A stretch of 64,000 nucleotides of DNA from Fragilaria crotonensis (Eukaryota; Bacillariophyta; Fragilariophyceae; Fragilariales; Fragilariaceae): NCBI GenBank assembly GCA_022925895.1, contig JAKSYS010000241.1, positions 1-64,000 on the forward strand. Direction: 5' to 3'. This document shows, in pieces, positions 56,200 through 64,000 of this stretch. Below the pieces are notes generated by a model. The model made no database searches, was not told the origin of the DNA, and was given only the letters and a program-made list of their open reading frames with translations. Every line of letters begins with the position of its first letter. The first letter of the stretch is position 1. The position numbers were made by a program, and so were the translations under genes.

Positions 56200-57860
56200 A
56201 ACCTATCAATGCAACAAAGTTCAAAGCATCATCATAGCTATCCTTGTTGAGTATCTTTCTATGCAAAACCATCTGCTGTAGTCCCCATAACAGTCACAGC
56301 AAGTATGCAGGATAATCAATGGCAACTTCAGGCACAAACAAGTATTCTGTAATTGTGCAATTCAAAGTCTGTACCTCGCTCATTCTGCGACATTTGAAGA
56401 GTACTTCATGCTGCTAGACCCCTGGGAAAAAGATTTGCTTGATGACTCACATCAAGCTACAGGTCAACCCATACACGGTCTGTCACAAATAAAGTTATGG
56501 AATTCTTGCATTTCTAAGCGATGGATCTGTGAAGCATGAAAATCAATGGGCATTCGGATGCTGCTGGGTAGCACTGGTTGTGGAGAGTGGGTTGTCTTTG
56601 GCATTGTTGAGACAATACGACATCTCTGTCAGACACTCTATTCTAGATTGCCCCTTTGGAAAAGATCATAACAATAAAAGGGAAGTATGCAGACCAATCT
56701 TCCAGGCTCGATCGGTTACAAGCTGATTGGGATTTCCTAGTGGACCTCAGACATGAGCTGTTGTCTCTTCCTGGCATCACCTTTCAACATATTGTTGAAG
56801 GGCATCATAGTAAAACAACTCCATACTCGCAACTCGCACTTCCGGCGCAACTCCATGATAATGCCAATTTTCTTGCCTCGGAATTTCAAGTGCAGCATAA
56901 ATGCACTCGGGCTCATGTCTCAATGTCTGCAATGACAAGAGCTCATCTAAACACCGTGGACGGCGCGATCACATCCCAATTACTCAGCAACTAGTGTATT
57001 CAACAGTCCGCCGGCCTGGGCAGGGACTACTATGGAAACAAATCTAGTAAGCAGCACGGTCAAATGGGAAGCACGTGAAACAAGTCTCTGAATAAATTTC
57101 AAGAAAAAGAACTGATTTCATCAAACTGGTAAACAGAATATTGCCAACCAAATTGTTGCTTCAAGCAACAACACCAGAAAGATCCAGTACAGTGCTTCTG
57201 TCCAAGTTGTCATGCCGTTCAGGAAGCTTGGGCCCATGTAGTATTGCAATACGACACTGTAAAGATCCAGTATGGTGCTTCTGTCCATATTGTAATACAG
57301 TTTGGGAAGATTGTGCCCACAATATTTAGTGGCCAAGTATGCCCAGTCGTTTTTGAATGCATAACATTGCTTTTGTCTTGAAGCTGCCATCAGTATATAT
57401 CTTGTAAATGTGCCCATTCCAAACGAAATCTTCTTTGCAAGAATATTTGATGCCATCCTGTCCGAGATTGTTGATCAATAAGCCAATGCAGAGTACCACA
57501 ATAGTTGTCGGTCTTCATCCTGAAACCTTCAACATCCGGCGGGGTATTGTATCAATCAATAGTTCATGGAGTTCTGGACACGTTTGTTCACTGACACAAA
57601 AATCACGTATAGCCTGTATGAGCGCCGAGTTTCTCCACGCTAAATGTTGCAAACGATACACCGCATCATGACAGAAATTTGCCTACAAGGATTGCGCCTT
57701 CCTTCAGAAGTTGACCATCAATAAGTTCGACTTTGGGAACTTGTTGGAATTGGATTGCCAGTAACCGGAGAATTTTTCATGACAGCAGTATGAGAAGAGT
57801 GAATGCAATGGCAATTGGGGGAGTCCGGCCTATCAGGACATACTTTCATAGTATGCCCCC
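56200..57860 (+). mobile_element. decayed LINE 3' half (RNase H, zinc knuckle, tail)
   Basis: The order of LINE ORF2 is kept across frames. An RNase H-like stretch (LDRLQADWDFLVDL ... HIVEGHHSKTT ... LALPAQLHDNANFLASEF) lies at 56656-56994. A degenerate zinc-knuckle (CPYCNTVWEDCAHNI) lies near 57280-57330. The C-terminal tail (WNWIASNRRIF ... RRVNAMAIGGVRPIRTYF) lies near 57740-57850. Many breaks make it an old copy. Confidence 0.65.
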
Positions 57861-58129
57861 CCCCCGTAGGCACAGTGATGGAGAAGAAACAATCATAGTG
57901 ACCTCTTTCCGAAGCACAGATAACGCCCACTCCTATGAGTTGACTGTCTCTCATCCTCGGACTGCTCTCCAGTACGTTAAGCTTAGTAAAGTAAGGTTTT
58001 TGTTGTCTCACATGAAGGTTTGGAACTAGTCACAGAATTGTCTGCACTGACTGCATTGTACTCCTAGTACCTTCTTTTTAAAGTTAAAAAACCGAAAGCC
58101 TAAGTTAATGTGCTGCCGCTGTCACCTTG

Positions 58130-59110
58130 AATTTGGGGGCTCAACTCTCACGGATGACCACCACCCGGGAGTGGGTGGCAGCCACCATAAGTACTGTACT
58201 TGTTCGGCGTTACGGTGTCGGGGCCAGGTTGCTTAGGTACGGGACTGAAATAGGTGCAGATAGACCTGACTCCCTTCAATGTCATTCTCCAAACTTCCCT
58301 TATGTTTTCCCTAAAGATGGGGGCGTTCATTCGTAGCCAAATCACTGTGGTATGTAGGGTCTGTGTGGTAGTAATAGCAGAAATGTTACGTTCGGATCCG
58401 TGAAGTGTTGCTTCGCTCGCGCATATTTATCCTAACTGCCTATGTACCTCCTGACGAAATTGAGATTGTCGTGTCTGTACGTCTCTGCCACGGAGGTCAT
58501 GATTTCTATCTTCCCAGAGTACGTACCACTGATCCCAACGGAGATTACACCTGTTAACCAATGTTCCGGGGTGTGCTTGGGTTGAATCTCACTTTTTGTT
58601 GCACTTGTGGGTTGAATGATCCTATCGGAGTAAAGGGCTTGAATTTGGCGCCATTCTGTCGCGAAACAACCCAGCATTATATGGTTCCATCACACCTTGT
58701 TTTGTTGTCGTATCACCACGGGCGGTATGCAAATCTGGTGGATAGCTGTCTAGGCTAATTTGGGGTATATCATTGCCGGCAAGCCAACCTTGGAGGCCCT
58801 CGACCAACAACCTCGCTAAGTGCGGATAAGTCTTTGTTGCCTGACAATACTCCGTCACTTTTGTGATGCATCCCTGTCGCCATTCCATTCGTGATGGGTG
58901 GTGACATCGCATGATGTGATCCCTATCTTCGTTTATGCACTCACATAGTGGACACGTGCGCCTGCCCTCATCGAAGCAATTTAACCTGCCATTTGTGGAG
59001 AGTATGTCATGGAGATATTTTACGAAATGACTCCGCCTCTTTTTCATTTGCTTCAAGGTTGCACCATGTACCTTCCAGTCAATGTTGTTGAAAGTCAAGA
59101 TTGTCCAGCA
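58130..59110 (-). mobile_element. decayed LINE 3' end, opposite orientation
   Basis: The minus-strand ORF from 59098 to 58622 reads NIDWKVHGATLKQMKKRRSH, then FVKYLHDILSTNGRL, with a C-x2-C...H-x4-C knuckle (CPLCECINEDRDHIMRC). After frame breaks the tail IWLRMNAPIFREN ... KGVRSICTYFSPVPK follows at about 58345-58230. It faces the LINE remnant at 56.2-57.9 kb tail to tail. Confidence 0.7.
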
Positions 59111-60325
59111 ACTTGCAACTTGATGATGACAACTCTGATGAGGAGGATGACAACTACTCCAGGCATCTTGCTTCTGAATTTGTCTACAATGAAGTCAAAG
59201 TGGAACCAGTTTAGAATTGACCAGACACTTAGTAATGAATAGTAGAATGCTTCATCAAAACCACACAAATAGGCACATTAAAACTAATCTTCATCAAGAG
59301 TTAAAATGAGCCACATTTACATCATTTATATGAACATGTCAGCTCAGAACTACTGAGGTGATTACTTCATACACACTACCCAGCAAACTTCTTCTTTTTG
59401 GATGTCAGATTCAGGAATTGAAATTCGTGATCACAAATGAAGAAGTGGTATAGTTCATATATTTGGAGTCCAAGAGCTCAGGAATTCCACCCGAGTGTTA
59501 GTTAAAATGAGTCAGCAAAATTCAGGAATTGAAATTTTGGAGCTCAGGAATGAAAGGTATGAGCTCCTATGCAAGGGATGAAAAATTCAGGAAAAATAAA
59601 TTTTGGAGTTCAGGAATAGAAGGAAACCCACTTCATACACATGATGTACAAGCTCTTTAGTCCTACTAAGTTTTTACCTATATTTTAGGTAAAAATAATG
59701 AACAAAAATTTATGATGTCAAAGATAATGGGTTCTTCATATCCAAGAGCCGACTTGGTTTTGGCACCCTTAGATGAATTGTTCCTTGATTGTAGGTATTC
59801 TTCTTTCAGAGGGGTTCCCATAGCTTCCATCTCAATCGTTTCAGCATATATTGATGACCTTAAATATATAGTAATATCAGGTACTTTGTTTTCCTCGTAT
59901 GTGTGTTGCCCTCCAATGACAAATCCTGAAACATACTGTGTCTGCAGTTGCAGGCAAGTTCGTATTATTGAGATGGTGCTTGTCATTCAAACCATGAGGA
60001 GCTACATGAATTATGAATTATGAGCTAGTACTTGTACGGAGTAGATATTTGAGTGGCACTGGGACTAAAAAAAAACCTAATATCAATTTAACTTCCTGCC
60101 GCTTCTTCCGGGCTTAGAAGATCGACTCGCATGGCATGTCCGAAGATCGGGAAAGGACGGGCAGTCGCCATCAGACAGACGAACACGAGACACAGACAGA
60201 CGAACACCACGACACAACACAACACAAGATACGAATTGCTCACAATCCGAACGAACTCGAATCGACAAAGACACTACTCTAGTTAATCTGGCCTCTCCCC
60301 CGACCCGACTTGAACCACAGACGCA
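59111..60325. other. AT-rich gene-poor stretch
   Basis: No supported gene. At 59400-59640 an imperfect tandem repeat of about 50 bases recurs (TTCAGGAATTGAAATT ... GAGCTCAGGAAT). Short ORFs at 59678-60023 on both strands have no recognised motif. Composition switches sharply to GC-rich near 60100. Confidence 0.45.
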
Positions 60326-63300
60326 ATGGAGGGGTCAGACGACGCTCGCTCACCGATGACGATGACCTTGACGTGGTTGGACGTTTTCAGGAAGCTCGAC
60401 CAGTGGGAGGTCGTCGAAAAGCTCAGCGCTTTGAATTCGAAGACGAACTCGGTCAGTACAAATTCTACAGGATTCGTACACTTGTGCTCTCCGGAAGTCG
60501 CCCACCTTATGGTAAACACGCACGGAGTCATCCGACTCTTTCACCACTTCCACCACGACGCTGACGATGGACTCAACGACGGGACGAACGCCCTTTGGGC
60601 ACTGATGGGGGCTGGCGGCTTCGCCGCCGCCATGGCGGTCGACACGAAACAGGTCGTAGAGCGACACATCGGAACGCCTTTTGATTGGTCGAGGATGCTC
60701 TCGTGGAATTCTACGTCGGACGTACTGGCGGCGATCAATGAATCTCTGACGACACGTGCCCAGGTGTCAGGCGTCAGCACCGGAGCCACGCGCGAAGCCG
60801 AGCCAGCCGGCACCCTGCCGACTGCAACCAGAGGACGACCGAAGAAAGGAAGCGGAACGAAGCACCGGGCGAAGCCAAGCAAGCCAGTCGAAGCGAGCGA
60901 GGACGACACAGACGACGTCACGGTCGTCGGGTTCACGATGAAGCCCACCGTCCCGGTGCCGGCCTTCATCGCAGCCGCCATCATGGACACTTACGTCACC
61001 GCGCCAGAGGAGCTCGCCCTACTGATCGTCAACGCCATTAAACAGAGAGCGAGCGAGGACCCAGACCCGTCCAGAGCAACCATCCGCGCGGAGGCAGCCT
61101 CTTACATCCCGCGGTGGGTCCTCAGCGTAGCGGTAAACTCGAGGAGGACCCGGGACCGACAAAGCGAGGTGGCGGCATCAAACGCATACTCCAAACGATC
61201 GGACGAATGGGCGAAATCGCTACACCTCAAGCATCTGGCGGTCAGAGCTAGGAGCCTCATTCGGACGGACGACCATGCCAGCACGCCAGGACGCACAGAG
61301 GACGCCATTCGAAACCTGTCAACGTTACTGGAGCGACAGGCAGCAAACGCAGCGACCTCGTCCCCCCAAACGTCGAAGACAGGCTTTGACTCTTTCCCGC
61401 CGTCGACGAAACGAATGGTCCTTTTCGTGTCCGAAAGGGACGCCGACAGGATGATTCGCAGCCGCCCGGTCCAGTCTTTCTCGGACATCCTGACGCTTAG
61501 CAACGTGGCCTACGTACAAAACCACATCCACCACTTCTTGAGGAACACCAAAGGTCGAGACGCGTTCATTCCCATGGGCTTCTGCGCCGCAATCCGCACC
61601 GCTTCTTTCACGGCCGACACACCTGACCGGCCAGGGGCCTTCAGCCTCTTCTGTTGCGGTCCCCAGACGTTCGCCCGAGCAGCAGCGATCGGGCGAGAAG
61701 CCTCTGATCACGCCAGCACCCTTGTGCAAATGCAACTCAAGACGACCGACACGACCACGGGCTTCTCGGAGAAGGACATCAAGAGCATGACAAAACTCAA
61801 CTTCACGGTGCCGAAAGATTTTCACGAACTCGCGCGGCTTATCGAGAACATGAGCGGAGTGCTGGAGCTCCTTTTCGGAGCCAATTCCCCGCTCACACAC
61901 ATGTTGGACGAGTGGAGCCGTTTCCTGACCAGGGCGGTCGGCTCCACACTGGCGACGCTCCGCCAGCTAGCGCACGCTGACCCCTCAGCCGCGTGCAGGT
62001 TAGGTTGGTTCATCGAAAAACGCATGCAACAATACCTAGTTCTCTGCGCTGGAGTCGAACACGAGGACGAGATCAACCCAGCACTCCTAGAATTCAGGTC
62101 CACCCGGCAGCAGTTGGAGGACGGCGCCTTTGTCTTCCCGGCCTGCGACTTCCTCAAGGAGCGGCTGGGACGTGGAGTCGACCAAAAAGGGCGACTCGCA
62201 GCCTGTAGCCGCCGCCGGGAGCGCTCGAGCCGGACGTCGCGGGCAACCCGCGGACGCAGTCACAAACCCACAGCAGGACCTTTTCCCGAGAGACGCGAAC
62301 GACACTTGGCAGGTGTTCCTCGATCACGTCCGAAGTGGACCGATCCCGAACATGTGCTGCAGGTGGCACCTAAACGGGAAGTGCGTCAAGAGCTGTTTCT
62401 TGAGCGCCTCGCACGTCGCCCTCACGACCGAACAGACGACCGCCGTACGAGCGTGGATAGAGCAGTGCCGGGCGCGCATGCGCCGCCCCTCGTCCGACGC
62501 GACGCCGCCCAGCAAGAAAACAAAATTAGGACCCTCTGCATCTGCTTACTTCCAGCCCGCCTTCGTCGCACAGCCGTCGCAATGGGCGTTCGACCAGGAA
62601 CGGTCGACGGCCGAGTTCCACAACAGACGCCACGTAGGACGCCCCGGACTTTATCGGAATCTGCCGCCCGAGACAGTCCCGCGGGAACCCACGCGCACGA
62701 ACCTTCTCGCCCCCCGCCACGTCGCCGACGCCCCGCATCTCTCGCCAGCCCGCGACGACCCGTCACGAAACGAAGTCGGGCCTGGAGCGCTACGCTCCCG
62801 CCCTCGACTCGCCACCGACCGACCACTCCGTGGCGCGCGCATTGTCGCCCGGAGACGCCCACGACGCGCCGACATCAGCCCTCGCAGACACGCCACGCCC
62901 GCTTCCCGGTAAGTTCCCATCGTTGGTGCCATTGCCGACGATCCCGCTCCCGAACGTCGACTCGCCGTTCCCACGACTCCCCGAACCACGCCTGGCCGAT
63001 GCCCTTGCCACTATTTTGCACTCCGGCCAACCGCGCACCCACGCGACGGAGTTTCGCTTCGACTGGACGCACGACGCCGCCCGCCACAACCTCGCGGTGC
63101 TCAAACGGTACGCCCTCGACCTCGACGCCGCCCTTCGGGCCCAGCCGTTCAGCGCCCTGACGCCGGGATCCGAGTTTCGCCCCACCGAACTTCTCGCCCC
63201 GCTCCTGTCCGCCCACCCCCTCTGGCCGCGTTTTCAGGAGCGCATCTCCGAAGGGGCCGAGTTCCCCGCTTCGCGAGATCTCGGATTCTGACCGCCTCGC

Positions 63301-64000
63301 GGACGTGCGCGCCAACTTAGCTCGCGGCAATCACAAATCGGCCCGAGGCCACGAGGCAAAGTTGATATCCATGCTGAAGGACGAAGCCTCAAGGGGTTGG
63401 CAGCTACCACTGCCGCGAGAAGCCGCCTTAGAGATCAAGGGATGCGAGGTCGCGCCTCTGGGGATGGTCGCGCAGACGTCGATCGACGAGAAAGGAAATT
63501 CAATAGAGAAACTCCGACTGACACATGACCAGTCATTCAGCCCGAGCGGAGTGGCAGGACGAAGCGTAAATGAACGCGTGGACACATCCCAACTGACAGA
63601 AGCACGTTTCGGAAAAGCATTCAGCAGACTCATGTACCACATCTCGTTCCTGCGCCAACTATGGCCAGACGAGCCTATCTGGATGACGAAGGTCGACTGC
63701 AAATCCGCCTACAGACGAATCCATCTCAAAGCAGCCACAGCCATGAAGTCCTGCACGAGTATCGACGACCTGCTGTTAGTGGCGCTGAGGATGACGTTCG
63801 GTGGAGCGCCAAACCCATCGCAATGGAGCGACGTGTCGGAGATGATCACGGACTTGGCAAACGACCTTGTCCGCAGGGACGACTGGGATCCGAGCGTCTA
63901 CCACTCGCCGCACCAGCACCTCCTGGACACCGAAGGGGCAGTGGACAATGACAAAGGGTCGGTCGACAAAATGAGTGTTTTCGGCAAGGCGGACTACTTC
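60326..64000 (+). mobile_element. GC-rich reverse-transcriptase element, LTR/DIRS kin, broken, runs off the window
   Basis: This is a long gag-like region (60326 to about 62.3 kb) with a helical capsid-like middle. A Cys/His cluster follows (MCCRWHLNGKC, near 62.35 kb), then a Pro-rich linker and the start of a reverse transcriptase (about 63.3-64.0 kb; VDCKSAYRRIHL and RMTFGGAPNPSQW). The catalytic IDD-type block is expected just past the window end. I recall similar RT proteins in diatoms; the exact family is uncertain. It appears to carry a small number of breaks (roughly two or three), so I treat it as a fairly young but dead copy. Its high GC content sets it apart from its surroundings. 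Confidence 0.6.

Overview
The window looks like nuclear DNA of a diatom or a close stramenopile relative. It has short GT-AG introns and EEP-type LINEs with RNase H and zinc-knuckle tails. It also has decayed copies of the splicing helicase UAP56 and of the shikimate enzyme EPSP synthase, large ankyrin-repeat genes, and a serine/threonine/proline-rich secreted or membrane protein carrying DUF1800 and DUF1501. I cannot name the species. Most of the window is accessory, repeat-rich sequence. Clearly intact host genes are few: a sulfotransferase-like gene, several ankyrin genes, and one very large DUF1800-DUF1501 gene.

Layout. 0.4-5.3 kb is the 5' half of a LINE (long ORF1 with two in-frame stops, ORF2 starting in an ATGA overlap, EEP endonuclease). 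It abuts a broken transposase-like gene on the minus strand (5.3-7.5 kb). 8.6-39.4 kb is an ankyrin-repeat cluster built by duplication. One plus-strand gene (11.0-13.3 kb) and four minus-strand genes (17.9-19.3, 29.4-30.7, 34.2-35.6 and 37.9-39.3 kb) sit in two kinds of duplicated block. Block type 1 is ankyrin gene + UAP56 pseudogene + EPSP synthase pseudogene, at 17.4-22.3 and 28.9-31.9 kb. Block type 2 is a degenerate 1.6-2 kb segment + ankyrin gene, at 32.1-35.6 and 36.0-39.3 kb, with a third, disrupted copy at 8.6-10.6 kb. A P-loop sulfotransferase-like type II membrane protein lies at 15.2-16.5 kb. 22.3-28.9 kb holds decayed, mostly unidentifiable coding remnants.

39.6-46.1 kb is a transposon neighbourhood. 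A nested pair of related elements with long inverted repeats carries an intact two-exon gene (41.4-42.5 kb). Next to it is a Harbinger-like element with perfect 26-bp TIRs and TTA target duplications. A 321-bp hAT MITE with an 8-bp target duplication sits inside that element. A 5'-truncated LINE with a 16-bp target duplication follows.

46.75-54.65 kb is a single minus-strand gene that I reconstruct from four exons whose phases match exactly. It predicts about 2,503 residues: an N-terminal hydrophobic anchor, a Pro/Thr/Ser-rich stalk with a 9-residue tandem repeat, DUF1800, then DUF1501. In bacteria these two domains are usually encoded by neighbouring genes; here they are one polypeptide. A second copy of the hAT MITE lies 144 bp upstream of its ATG. 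A fold-back element about 1.1 kb upstream carries six TGACGTCA (CRE-type) octamers.

56-59 kb holds two converging LINE 3' remnants. 60.3 kb to the end is the 5' portion of a GC-rich reverse-transcriptase element that runs off the window; it is treated here as a broken fossil copy.
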